Shown here one piece after another: positions 22,674-32,151 of a stretch of 34,733 nt of DNA; the first letter of the stretch is position 1; every line of letters begins with the position of its first letter. The DNA comes from an uncultured Mollicutes bacterium (GTDB taxonomy: Bacteria; Bacillota_I; Bacilli_A; RFN20; CAG-826): NCBI GenBank assembly GCA_900539595.1, contig UQCQ01000016.1, forward strand, positions 1 through 34,733. Direction: 5' to 3'. A program made the position numbers and the translations under genes. The notes under the pieces are model-generated. The model had not been told where the DNA came from and did not search any database. It saw only the letters and a program-made list of their open reading frames with translations.

Positions 22674-24455
22674 ATGAAAAGAAAAGCGATTCTCCTCTTG
22701 TCTCTTCTTTCCTTATCTAGCGTGTCGTTAATGGGAATTTCCCAAAATCCGACGTTAGTTCAGGCGGAAGAAACCCCCGCAACGTTACCCGATGGATGGA
22801 ACGTCGCCACTCTTGATGAGGGCGGTGCTCCCATTGTCACCGATTATTTAGATGCAACGGCATACAAGGACGCATCCAAAGGAAATTCGCTAAAGCTTTA
22901 TCGTAGGCAAGCTGGCGGAATCCTCAAAGCTTATTCGACCGCTTTTGTCGCCTCTCCCAACACTTCTTATAAAGTAGAAGCGTTTTTGCGTTCGGATTGC
23001 TTGGACGATGAAGAAAACCATTTAATCCTTGAGGCTTCCGAAAAGAAGACGGATGGATCGGTGGTAAATTCCACAATTTTTGACATGAAAGGCCGTCAAA
23101 ACGGATGGAAAAACGTATACGGTTATTTTCAAACTTCCACGGAATGTTCGACGGTTACCTTAAACGTTTACGCGAGAGGGTATGGAGACTTTTTTGTGAA
23201 CGACGTTTCGGTTCGCGGGTCGCCGGCTCCTAATTATTTTTTCAACACCATGTTTACAGAAACGACGGAAGACCAGGCTAGCGGTTTGGTGAAACTGACA
23301 TCGAGTTGGCTTTCTGACGATGCTTTTTCCGGGGAGAAAAGCCTTCATTTAAATAATGCTGGCATCAAGATTAACCTGGGAAACGTTCCACAAATCATGA
23401 ACGCGAAATACAAATTGAGATTTCGCGTAAAAAACACCCCAAACGCATCGAATAGACTTTCTGTTCGCATCGATAATTTCAATGGATCGACCATGGAACG
23501 CGGCTGGTATGCCTACATCGTCCCAACCGGCGTTTCCCACCCCGAGTGGGCGACCTATGAATTTGACTTTACTTTGTCCAACGCCAAAGGAAACTGCGCG
23601 TTGACTTGGATGCAGTTTTTCGCCTATCAAGAATGGTGGATGGACGATATTGAAATCCTGGACGAGCAGGGATTCAATTATTTCGTAGATGGTGGATTCG
23701 AAGCATACGACTATTCTGGATTCACTTACGAAGGAATGGTTGGATGTTCCAAGTCTAGCGATGGGTCGTTGGCCTTTGCGGGCGGCAATAGCGGATTCGG
23801 GGCCGTTTCCAGCGGATCGCTTCATTTCTCCAATGAACAACTGGGTTTAGAAATTGGCAAAACCTACACGTTATCCTACGAATCTCGTTCGGGATCGTCC
23901 GCGGGAGGCGTTTATAACGGGGTTGCCTATTACAACAACGCCCAAATCACCAATCATGGCCAATCAAACGATTGGGAAGTCGTTACTGGGACCTTTGTTG
24001 CAGCAGAAAACACGGATTTGCGTTTGCAATTCTCGAACTTTACGTCCGAACTCTCCTATTTGCGCAATATTTCCGTTAAGGATGAAGAAGGCGTAGAGCA
24101 TGCTAAATACTCAATCGTGGAACACGTTTCCAGTGGGGACCTTGGCGAAAACGAATTCCCTTACGGAAATTTTGCCTTCGTTTTTCCTGAAATTCCCGGT
24201 AAGTCTTCTAGCAGCGAGGAAACTTTTTCTCGCGAAACGGAAGAAAGCATTTCAACGCCTGCGGGTAGTGAATCCCAAGGAACCTCGAGCCAAACGCCGG
24301 CTCCCGATGCTTCTAACGACCAAGGATCCAATTCGGAAAGCAAAGGGACCTCCGCGGCGGTTGCATTACCAATTGCCATTTCTATTCTTGCGGTTTCTAC
24401 CGCTGGGTTAGCGATTTCTATTGTTCTTCTTTTGAGAGGGAAGAAACATGTTTAA
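22674..24455 (+). CDS. Membrane-anchored surface protein with tandem carbohydrate-binding-like domains
   Basis: 593 residues from the ATG at 22674, chosen for its SD and because it starts a normal signal peptide (MKRKAILLLSLLSLSSVSL, cleavage probably after VQA near 31). Three beta-sandwich domains of about 130-170 residues follow, each closing with a 'WWMDDIEI / FFVNDVSV / LRNISVKDEEG' type strand, as in CBM4/9/22-like and other galactose-binding-like folds. Then come a Ser/Thr/Pro-rich stalk (about 510-560), a hydrophobic helix (about 562-588) and a short basic tail RGKKHV. No LPXTG is present. Likely holds polysaccharide at the cell surface for the glycosidase encoded in the same operon. 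No enzyme motif was seen. Confidence 0.75.
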   Translation: MKRKAILLLSLLSLSSVSLMGISQNPTLVQAEETPATLPDGWNVATLDEGGAPIVTDYLDATAYKDASKGNSLKLYRRQAGGILKAYSTAFVASPNTSYKVEAFLRSDCLDDEENHLILEASEKKTDGSVVNSTIFDMKGRQNGWKNVYGYFQTSTECSTVTLNVYARGYGDFFVNDVSVRGSPAPNYFFNTMFTETTEDQASGLVKLTSSWLSDDAFSGEKSLHLNNAGIKINLGNVPQIMNAKYKLRFRVKNTPNASNRLSVRIDNFNGSTMERGWYAYIVPTGVSHPEWATYEFDFTLSNAKGNCALTWMQFFAYQEWWMDDIEILDEQGFNYFVDGGFEAYDYSGFTYEGMVGCSKSSDGSLAFAGGNSGFGAVSSGSLHFSNEQLGLEIGKTYTLSYESRSGSSAGGVYNGVAYYNNAQITNHGQSNDWEVVTGTFVAAENTDLRLQFSNFTSELSYLRNISVKDEEGVEHAKYSIVEHVSSGDLGENEFPYGNFAFVFPEIPGKSSSSEETFSRETEESISTPAGSESQGTSSQTPAPDASNDQGSNSESKGTSAAVALPIAISILAVSTAGLAISIVLLLRGKKHV

Positions 24456-25626
24456 TAAAACCCCATATCTCATGCTCCCATTGCTGATTGGTTCTTTGAT
24501 CCCGAGCCAACAAGAGGGTTTTTACGCGGAAGGAACGGAGGAGGATGATCCCAATCCCGCTGGGCTCCATTTGTTTCAGGTGGAAAGTCCGTTCGGTTTC
24601 CATACCGTTTTGCAGGAAAAGTATCTGCGAGATGGAAATAACAGCATTGAAAAATATGCAAAAGGAGAGGCTGAACTGTCTCGTCCCGATGCCTTAAAGG
24701 TGGAATGGAAGGCGACAAAGCTTTCGGATAAGGCCAAGCCTAACTACACCTTAACCATTTCGGAAAATGAGGATTTATCCAATCCGTGGGTTTATTCGGT
24801 AAATACGAATTACGCCTATGTGTATAACCTCAAATTGGCCACCCGTTACTATTATTCGGTTCAAACGACCTTTGGCGGCAAAACCTCAACGAGCGAAAAA
24901 CTCTGGTTCCGTACCGAAAACAACATGGTCCGCAATTTGAATTTAGATGGCGTCATCAACGTTCGCGATTGCGGAGGCTGGCGTAATTCGGACGGTCAGT
25001 TCATGGTGAAGCAAGGCATGCTTTATCGCAGTGGGCCTTTCAATCGCTCTAATTCCTCTAAAGTTGAAACCACGGTTTCAGTGGAGGGGAGGAAGGAAGC
25101 AGCGCGTTTGGGTATCAAGACGGAAATCGACCTTCGCGAAGTAAAAAATAACGAGGTGGGTGGACTGAAGAACAATGCCAAAAGCGTTCTTAGCTACGGC
25201 TCCAATAGCGTCAAATACATCCAAGCCCCCATTAATTGGGCCAATTACAGCCCCCATTTTCTAAAGGATGAATGCTCGGAAACTCTAAAAACGGTGTTCC
25301 ATACCTTGGCGGATGAATCAAATTACCCAGTTATTTTCCACTGCACTGCTGGAACGGATCGAACCGGCATGATTGCCTATTTGGTCAACGGGCTTTTGGG
25401 TGTTTCGGAGGCAGATTTATATCGAGATTATTTCTTCTCGTTATTTTCCAACATTGGGCTTCGATACCGGAAATCCATTGATGATTTCTACGTGGCTGAA
25501 ATCAAGAAATTTCCCGGCGCTACTTTGCAAAGCAAGATCTTCCGCGCTTTAAAAGATGCGGGAGTGCCCGAAGAAGACCTCTATAAAACCTACTATCTCT
25601 TGCAAGAGGAGGGATACCGTATATGA
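24448..25626 (+). CDS. Secreted tyrosine-phosphatase-like enzyme (IphP/LipA type, CX5R)
   Basis: 392 residues. The start overlaps the previous gene by eight bases, and the stop overlaps the next start (ATGA). An N-terminal signal peptide is visible (MFNKTPYLMLPLLIGSLIPS); no lipobox or membrane anchor follows, so the protein is probably released. Residues about 80-155 look like a fibronectin-III domain (LKVEWKAT, LKLATRYYYSVQT). The phosphatase domain has NVRDCGG (171-177), LYRSG, and the PTP signature HCTAGTDRTG (298-307) with nucleophile Cys299 and Arg305, all intact. Family members remove phosphate from phosphotyrosine or phosphoinositides. Its place inside a polysaccharide operon is unusual; a phosphorylated glycan is a possible target (speculative). 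Confidence 0.85.
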   Translation: MFNKTPYLMLPLLIGSLIPSQQEGFYAEGTEEDDPNPAGLHLFQVESPFGFHTVLQEKYLRDGNNSIEKYAKGEAELSRPDALKVEWKATKLSDKAKPNYTLTISENEDLSNPWVYSVNTNYAYVYNLKLATRYYYSVQTTFGGKTSTSEKLWFRTENNMVRNLNLDGVINVRDCGGWRNSDGQFMVKQGMLYRSGPFNRSNSSKVETTVSVEGRKEAARLGIKTEIDLREVKNNEVGGLKNNAKSVLSYGSNSVKYIQAPINWANYSPHFLKDECSETLKTVFHTLADESNYPVIFHCTAGTDRTGMIAYLVNGLLGVSEADLYRDYFFSLFSNIGLRYRKSIDDFYVAEIKKFPGATLQSKIFRALKDAGVPEEDLYKTYYLLQEEGYRI

Positions 25627-28600
25627 AGCGTTTCTTATTTCCTCTCGTCATGATGGGCCTGCTATTTGCGGGCAATGCTAAAGATGCGATTCCCACGCTT
25701 ACTCATCGCGGAATAGAAACTTTCGACGCGGATAAAGCCGGGGCGATATCCCCGGTTAATGGAGAATATAGCTTTGAGACGGAAAGTGGTTGGAAAGCCT
25801 CGATTCCTGAGGAATTCGCCTATACGTCCGAAGCGTCTAGGGACGGAATTAAATCCGGCCATATTGTTCGTTCTAACGATAATGTCGCGTTAACGTTGCA
25901 AAACGAGAACCCTTTCCCCATCGAGCCGGGAGAGCGTTATCGAGTGGGCTTTTACTATAGCAGCAAGAATTCTTATGGCGTAAACCTCACCTTGAATGTC
26001 ACGACCTTGGATAGCGGCGGTTCGACCATCCGCACGATCACAGGTCCCTATACGAGACTTAATGGGGATTCTGCCTATTCGGAATGGACGGAATTTTTCT
26101 TGGAATTCCAATCCAAATCCACGGCAGCCTCCGCTAAAGTCGATATCGTCGTGGGCTATGGAAGCTCCGATCTTTACGTGGATTCCCTTTATTGCGTGAA
26201 GACGGGAGACGATGTTTATGATGAAACCTTCTCCTTCCCTAAAGAAGATATGTCTTTCCCCAATTGGGATTTAAAACAAGCCAAAGGAACGGAAGGAGGA
26301 GAACTAGAAATCCTTCCGGAAGGCACCGCCAAAACGGTGTGCAATCGTTTCCAAAGCGGATGCGGGTACGCTCTTACTTTCGATGCCCGGGGCAAGGAAG
26401 GAGAAAAGGCCCAAGTTCTTTTTGAGACTTTTGATAGCGCTCATCAATCCATTCAAAAAATCACGAAAGAAATCACGCTTACCGAATCCATGGAACAAAA
26501 ATCCGTGGAAATCACCTTGCCGCGAGGAATTAAAACCTATATTTCTTTTGAAAATCAATCGAGGGAATCTCTTTTCATTGACAATGTGCACGCTACGATG
26601 ACCTATTCCCCCAACGAAACGGCTGGATGGCAGGGCAAATGGATCACTTATCCCGATAAAGATGTTACCTCGGACGCCCAATATCAGAATCGTTGGTATC
26701 GAAAGACGTTTGAATTGACGGAAAAGGTTGCCTCCGCCAGTTTGCAACTTACCGCGGATGATGTTCGTTTCACTTTCGTGAATGGAAAAGCCTATGGAAG
26801 AGGCGGAAGCTGGGCGGTGCCCACCATCATCGACATCACCAATGATTTGGTGGTTGGCAAAAATGTCTTAGCCGCTCGAGTTTTCAACGGCACGTATTAT
26901 TCTGGTCTACTTTTCGAGGCGACGATCGTTACCGAGTCGGGACGCGTCCTCTCGATTTATTCCGATAAAGAAACTCTATGTTCAAAGACGGCTGGAAAAC
27001 TAGAAGAACAATACATCACGGGCGAAGAAGCCGAAAAGTGGATTCAACCCGATTTCGATGATTCTTCTTGGGTGAAGTCGTATGTAGTTGGCGAGGTAGG
27101 CTGCATGCCTTGGGGGTCGATTCCCTTTGTTTCGCTTGCTTCAACGTCACTGGAATTGGAACTCGTCGATATTGCCATGCCCTCCGAATGCGTCTTAGGG
27201 GATACCCTGACCTTTACAGCTAGCTGGAAGCCCGCCGAAAAAATCGAAAAGCCTTTGGATTTAAGCGTGTCCTTCTGGGGAAAGTATTCGAGTGATATAG
27301 ACGATGCGCCAATCCAATCCTCCTTGCGTCAAGTCCAAGGTCCTGCGATGACAGAGTGGGTTCCGAACCAAGCCAACGAAGTGACCTATGAAGTCGATGT
27401 TCCCGATTACATGGAAGAAGGGTCCTATTTCTTCCAGTTTGATACCGAGAAAATCAAGATTGTTAACAATGACGACTACATGGATAACAAAATCCGTGGG
27501 CATTACGTTTCCCTCCTTCCGACTGAAATTCATTTGGATGAATCTAAAGTGGTAAGGAAAAACAATTCCACGATTTTGGAAATTGGCGGAAAGGACTACG
27601 CCCCTTATCTATGGATGCAAAGCGACGGCCTTAATTATTTCAAACCCGTCTATGCGCAAAAGATGTATGACGCCGGGGTTAAACTCATTGCCTTGGGGAA
27701 CAATAAGGTCGTCGATAATATTTCGGGCGCTTCGACCTGGACGGATGAGGGAAAATACAATTTCGAGCCGTTTGACGAACGAATCTACACCACCTTATCT
27801 GGCGCGCCTAAAGCCAAAATCATGGTCATGATCAGCTGCGATCCTCCTTCTTGGTGGCTGAACCGTTATCCGGAAGAACGTGCTTTAAGCGCGAAAGGTG
27901 GAACCGATTCCGTTTCCTATTCTTCCAAACGTTGGGTGAAAGATGTTTGTGATTATATCCGCGCGGTTTTGGAACACATGAAAGCCCAACCTTACGCGGC
28001 CCATATCTTCGCGGTTAAATTCGCTCAAGGCGCCACCTATGAATGGCAAGAATATGGTATGGAGTTAGGGAATTGTGCAGATTTCTCAAAACTTGCGCAG
28101 AATAGGTTCCGCGAATTCTTAACGGAAAAATATAAAACGGACTCCGCTTTGCAAAAGGCATGGGGCGATTCGAGCCTCACCCTTTCGAATGCGACCATTC
28201 CTAGCTATGGTGAACGCGAGCCTAGCACCTACCCCTCCTTGTTGGATGGGGTGAAGCAACGCAACGTCATGGATTACCAGGAATTCAAATCCACGCTGGT
28301 GACGAATTCGATTTACGAGTTCTCTTCCGTGGTGAAAGAAGTTTCGGGCGGCAAGTGGCTTGCCGGCACCTATCAAGGCTATATCACGAATGCTTTGACC
28401 TACGAGTCCAGTGGCATTTATAACAGCCTATTCTCTAAGTTCTTGGACCCTTCGTTCCCCATCGATTTCTTCTGCGGGCCGATTTCTTATATGACCCGTC
28501 AATCTGGGTATAGCAATTCGTATATGCAAACGGTTACCTCGATTGTCAACGCTGGCAAGCTTTGCATGGCCGAATTCGATGAACGAACGGTTAAAGTCGA

Positions 28601-29876
28601 TATGCCGGACCAAAACCCTTCCACCATGGACGAGTGGGGCAAAACCTATTCCATCGAAGACACGATTAATTTGATGAAGCGCGATATGGGCAACACAATG
28701 ATTACCGGGGCCGCCGCTTGGATTTATGACATGACGGGTGGCTGGTATCATGATGATGAGATCTATTATTGCTGCTATCTCATGGTGAAGGAGTGGGAAT
28801 ACTCCTGGAAATTGGATAACGAGAACAATCACGAGGTTGCCTTCGTCATCGAAGACAACATGCCTCATGATTACGCCTATAACTTCGGTGCGTCCTATAG
28901 CGCACTTGAGGTGAACCTCAGCCGGCAAAAAGAAGACCTTGCCCATATTGGGGTCGGCTATGACACGTTATTGGCCAGCGACTTCAAAAAAGGCTTTGAA
29001 AAAGACTACAAGGTTTATTTGATTGTCGGGAATCGTTTCGATCAAACGACGCGTGAAGCCATCAAAAACAAGGTCCGCAAATCGGGGTCTAGCGTCATTT
29101 GGTGTGGGACACCGGGTATTTACGGAGATGAAGGAGATATGTCCGCGACCAATATATCGGATTTGGTGGATATGGATGTGTCTTTGGTCTCCGGAACCCC
29201 GAGAACCGCGGTCAAGTCACTTGCGGAAAGCGAAGATCCCTTGCTTCAAGACATGAAGGGTTTCACTTATGGCAAATCGGAGATTGCGGAGGTAAGTCCT
29301 GTTGCGAAAGTAACGGACGCCAACGCGGTTGCCCTAGGAAATATTTTGGGCTCGGAAGATATCGGGCTTGCTTATAAGAAAGCTGCTAGCAAAGACGGAG
29401 GAACGTATACAACCGTTTTCTCTAGCATCGGCCATGTTCCTGCGATGTTTGTTCGGAATTTGCTCCTCCAAGAAGGCGGACACGTCTATGACGATTCTTA
29501 TAGCGATGTTGTGTTCTCTTCTAACGCCTATCTTTGCATCGATTCGCCCTATGGAGGTGAACGCACGATTCGCTTGCCCAAAGCTTACGACGTTGTCGAT
29601 GTTTTTGCGGGACGTCTAATCGGGGAAAATATCACTTCCTTTGAAACGACTCTGGAAGCCAAAACAACTTATCTCTATCGCTTGATGCCGGCGGGAAGCT
29701 ATGGGAAAGAAGAAAACGTTTCGCCTAATGAACCGAACGAACCGACGGTTCCAACGGTCAAGAAGGACTGGGATGCGGTTCTTTGCGTTTGTGGCGCGAT
29801 TGGCGGCGCCGAAGTGGTTGCAATGTCAGCGGTTTTAATCGCTGCGTTGATAAAAAAGAAGAAAACAGTTAAATAG
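25623..29876 (+). CDS. Large membrane-anchored glycoside hydrolase, GH42-like (clan GH-A)
   Basis: 1417 residues with a signal peptide (about 1-20) and a C-terminal hydrophobic helix (about 1388-1410) plus tail IKKKKTVK. Two galactose-binding-like domains (about 30-195 and 200-330) precede a third of the rhamnosidase N-terminal type (about 336-440: WQGKWITYP, WYRKTFEL, FVNGKAYG). The TIM-barrel (about 655-1050) resembles beta-galactosidase family 42. Candidate acid/base is Glu807 or Glu810 (GATYEWQEYG) and candidate nucleophile Glu984 (CMAEFDERT). A Rossmann-like trimer-type domain follows (about 1070-1290). Likely cleaves galactosides or similar bonds outside the cell, held on the membrane. 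The exact family and bond are uncertain. ATGA overlap with the phosphatase gene. Confidence 0.8.
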   Translation: MKRFLFPLVMMGLLFAGNAKDAIPTLTHRGIETFDADKAGAISPVNGEYSFETESGWKASIPEEFAYTSEASRDGIKSGHIVRSNDNVALTLQNENPFPIEPGERYRVGFYYSSKNSYGVNLTLNVTTLDSGGSTIRTITGPYTRLNGDSAYSEWTEFFLEFQSKSTAASAKVDIVVGYGSSDLYVDSLYCVKTGDDVYDETFSFPKEDMSFPNWDLKQAKGTEGGELEILPEGTAKTVCNRFQSGCGYALTFDARGKEGEKAQVLFETFDSAHQSIQKITKEITLTESMEQKSVEITLPRGIKTYISFENQSRESLFIDNVHATMTYSPNETAGWQGKWITYPDKDVTSDAQYQNRWYRKTFELTEKVASASLQLTADDVRFTFVNGKAYGRGGSWAVPTIIDITNDLVVGKNVLAARVFNGTYYSGLLFEATIVTESGRVLSIYSDKETLCSKTAGKLEEQYITGEEAEKWIQPDFDDSSWVKSYVVGEVGCMPWGSIPFVSLASTSLELELVDIAMPSECVLGDTLTFTASWKPAEKIEKPLDLSVSFWGKYSSDIDDAPIQSSLRQVQGPAMTEWVPNQANEVTYEVDVPDYMEEGSYFFQFDTEKIKIVNNDDYMDNKIRGHYVSLLPTEIHLDESKVVRKNNSTILEIGGKDYAPYLWMQSDGLNYFKPVYAQKMYDAGVKLIALGNNKVVDNISGASTWTDEGKYNFEPFDERIYTTLSGAPKAKIMVMISCDPPSWWLNRYPEERALSAKGGTDSVSYSSKRWVKDVCDYIRAVLEHMKAQPYAAHIFAVKFAQGATYEWQEYGMELGNCADFSKLAQNRFREFLTEKYKTDSALQKAWGDSSLTLSNATIPSYGEREPSTYPSLLDGVKQRNVMDYQEFKSTLVTNSIYEFSSVVKEVSGGKWLAGTYQGYITNALTYESSGIYNSLFSKFLDPSFPIDFFCGPISYMTRQSGYSNSYMQTVTSIVNAGKLCMAEFDERTVKVDMPDQNPSTMDEWGKTYSIEDTINLMKRDMGNTMITGAAAWIYDMTGGWYHDDEIYYCCYLMVKEWEYSWKLDNENNHEVAFVIEDNMPHDYAYNFGASYSALEVNLSRQKEDLAHIGVGYDTLLASDFKKGFEKDYKVYLIVGNRFDQTTREAIKNKVRKSGSSVIWCGTPGIYGDEGDMSATNISDLVDMDVSLVSGTPRTAVKSLAESEDPLLQDMKGFTYGKSEIAEVSPVAKVTDANAVALGNILGSEDIGLAYKKAASKDGGTYTTVFSSIGHVPAMFVRNLLLQEGGHVYDDSYSDVVFSSNAYLCIDSPYGGERTIRLPKAYDVVDVFAGRLIGENITSFETTLEAKTTYLYRLMPAGSYGKEENVSPNEPNEPTVPTVKKDWDAVLCVCGAIGGAEVVAMSAVLIAALIKKKKTVK

Positions 29877-29891
29877 AAAGGATTCTTCAAG

Positions 29892-31214
29892 ATGAAAAAC
29901 AAAACGACGATGATCGCCTTAATGGCAACTTCGATTCTCCTTGCTGGATGCGGCGGAGGCGGCGGCAATACCGGCGGCAATACCGGCGGCGGAGAAGGCG
30001 GAGGAAAATTCACCCTCCAAATCTTTGCAGGCGGCTATGGAACTTCCGCGTGGCAATACGCCCTCAAGCTTTTCGAAAAAGACCACCCCGAATATGAAAT
30101 TAACGTGAACATGGACAATAACGTGAATGAGCAATTCGCGAATCGTTGGAAACGGGGCAATCCTCCTGATTTTGTTTTCCTCGATGGCACGCAGGATCGC
30201 GATACCTGGCTCAAAGAAGGACTCCTTGAAGATTTGTCTGAGTGGTCGTCCACCGCTTTGGTTCCGGGAGAAAACGTCAAGGTCGGCGATAAAATCAATC
30301 CCGCTTATTGGAGAACCTATACGGATGAGAAGGGCAAAACCATTTCCTATGGTGCGCCGCTAATTTTGAACGCCTATGGTATGTGGTATGACGAAGCCCT
30401 CTTCGAAGAAAAAGGCTTCTCCATGCCTTCCAATTACAATGAATTGAAATCGTTTGCCAACACGGTGAAGGCCGATTCGTCTGGAATGAGAACCCTTATT
30501 TATCCCGGGAAATATTCTGGATATTTAACGCAGGGTCTTCTTGTTCCGGCTTTTGCCGAACTCGGCGATGAAATCTTTGATCGCATCATGAATTGTAAAG
30601 ACGTTGAAGTCTATAAAACTCCAGAATTCAAATCCATTATCCAGCGGTTTGCCGATTTCGTTCAAACCAATGACCGCGTGGTGGCGGATTGCATTTCCGC
30701 CGACCACACGGGAAGCCAAATGAGATGGTTGAAGCATGAAGCGGCTTTGATCCCCAATGGACTTTGGCTCCGTGGCGAAATGGAAAAGGATATTCCGGAA
30801 GGATTCCGCATGCGTTACGCCCCCTCCCCATTAGTCCAAAAACAACAATATATCGTTACGACTTCGATCACTTGTGGTGTGGCGAAGGAAGCTTCCAATA
30901 AAAAGGCGGCTAAGGAATTCATGACCTATCTTTATCGCGACGATGTTCAAAAGCAGTTCGCCTATGCTTCCGATTCCCCGGTTGCCGCTAAGGTCGATTT
31001 TACTAATGATAACAAAGTTTCGGATGTTTTGGCTTATACTCAATCTGTCTTTAACGATCCCGCCTTCAAACACGCCTCCAACAATGGTTCTTGGGGCGGC
31101 GTAGACAAAGCCATCAACGACGGCGCCAACACTTTAGTCGATAACCCTTCGGCCGTCGACACCGTTATCAACAACATCGTTGCGGCTGCAACCAAAGAAT
31201 TGTCCGGAAAATAA
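29892..31214 (+). CDS. Sugar ABC transporter solute-binding lipoprotein (SBP family 1)
   Basis: 440 residues. The signal peptide ends in the lipobox LLAGC (Cys20), followed by a Gly-rich tether (GGGGGNTGGNTGGGEGGG). The body shows the family 1 pattern: a first strand FTLQIFAGGYGTSAWQ, EKDHPEYEINV, and GAPLILNAYGMWYDEALFEEKG near residue 160, typical of oligosaccharide binders. AAAGGA lies upstream and the gap to the glycosidase gene is 15 bases. The two permeases follow at once. It should bind oligosaccharides released by the anchored glycosidase. The substrate is not known. Confidence 0.93.
   Translation: MKNKTTMIALMATSILLAGCGGGGGNTGGNTGGGEGGGKFTLQIFAGGYGTSAWQYALKLFEKDHPEYEINVNMDNNVNEQFANRWKRGNPPDFVFLDGTQDRDTWLKEGLLEDLSEWSSTALVPGENVKVGDKINPAYWRTYTDEKGKTISYGAPLILNAYGMWYDEALFEEKGFSMPSNYNELKSFANTVKADSSGMRTLIYPGKYSGYLTQGLLVPAFAELGDEIFDRIMNCKDVEVYKTPEFKSIIQRFADFVQTNDRVVADCISADHTGSQMRWLKHEAALIPNGLWLRGEMEKDIPEGFRMRYAPSPLVQKQQYIVTTSITCGVAKEASNKKAAKEFMTYLYRDDVQKQFAYASDSPVAAKVDFTNDNKVSDVLAYTQSVFNDPAFKHASNNGSWGGVDKAINDGANTLVDNPSAVDTVINNIVAAATKELSGK
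29961..29990 (+). repeat. 12-bp tandem repeat coding the Gly-rich tether of the binding lipoprotein
   Basis: GGCGGCAATACC is present two and a half times in a row. It encodes GGNT units, so slippage changes the linker length by four residues without breaking the frame. Confidence 0.85.
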
Positions 31215-31215
31215 A

Positions 31216-32151
31216 ATGACCACAACAGCACTTCAAAAGCCCTTCAGAAAGCCCCGCCGGCGAATCGATGGATGGAAAATCCTTTTCGCATCCTTGTTTT
31301 GCCTGCTGCCTTTCCTTGTTTACGTTCTCTTTTGCGTCTATCCCATATTCCAGTCCGTTTTGGATTCCTTTACGAACTGGAGAGGGTATCGCACGAAAGA
31401 ATGGATTGGGGTGGAAAATTACAAAGAAGTGCTGACGGACCCCGTATTTTGGAAGGCGGTTTCCAACGACTTCATCATCACGGGCATTAAAGAGGTGATC
31501 ATCATTTTGCTGACCGTCCTCTTTGCCGTGTCGTTAACTCGCTTCCGCCTAAAAACGGGTGAAGTGATTACCTATAAATTTCTCTTTTACCTTCCTAATA
31601 TTCTTTCTACGGTCATTATTGGCTCGCTGTGGAGCTTTGTCTTCATGGCGGGCCAATCAGGCTTACTTAATGCATTTATTGGGATATTTAACAAAGAAGT
31701 GGCCGTGGATTGGCTGACTCAATATCCTTTGCTTTGCATCGGTTTCGTGGCCTCGTGGTGCGGCGTTGGGCTTTTCATGTTGACGATGATTTCCTCGATT
31801 AACCAAATTCCTTTGGACTTATACGAGGCGTCGGAGATTGATGGAGCCTCGTCTTGGCAGCAACTTTTTCACATCACGATGCCAGCCGTGTGGCTGGAAG
31901 TGACCTTTATGGTTGTTTCCATTCTTTATCAGTCTTTGGGTGGCAACTTCGCGATTGTTAATGTCTTCTTGCCGAATGGCGGCCTTAACAACAACGCTAT
32001 GGTTATGGGCTTATACGTGTATCTGTATGGTACGTCGAGGTCCCGTGTGGCTTTCTCTTATGCGGCGGCGATTGTGATGTTATTCATCAGCGCGACGGTT
32101 TCGCTTGCCGTTAAAGCGTTAATGAACAAATTGGGGAGGCGGTTCGCATGA
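31216..32151 (+). CDS. Sugar ABC transporter permease 1 (MalF/UgpA type)
   Basis: 311 residues from the ATG at 31216, one base after the stop of the binding-protein gene. Six hydrophobic helices and the EAA loop EASEIDGASSWQQLFHITMP, which docks the ATPase. The first helix is preceded by a basic N-terminus (KPFRKPRRR), giving the usual inside orientation. It pairs with the second permease, whose start overlaps its stop by four bases (ATGA). No ATPase is encoded in the operon, so a shared MsmX/UgpC-like ATPase is likely used, as is common in Firmicutes. Confidence 0.93.
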   Translation: MTTTALQKPFRKPRRRIDGWKILFASLFCLLPFLVYVLFCVYPIFQSVLDSFTNWRGYRTKEWIGVENYKEVLTDPVFWKAVSNDFIITGIKEVIIILLTVLFAVSLTRFRLKTGEVITYKFLFYLPNILSTVIIGSLWSFVFMAGQSGLLNAFIGIFNKEVAVDWLTQYPLLCIGFVASWCGVGLFMLTMISSINQIPLDLYEASEIDGASSWQQLFHITMPAVWLEVTFMVVSILYQSLGGNFAIVNVFLPNGGLNNNAMVMGLYVYLYGTSRSRVAFSYAAAIVMLFISATVSLAVKALMNKLGRRFA

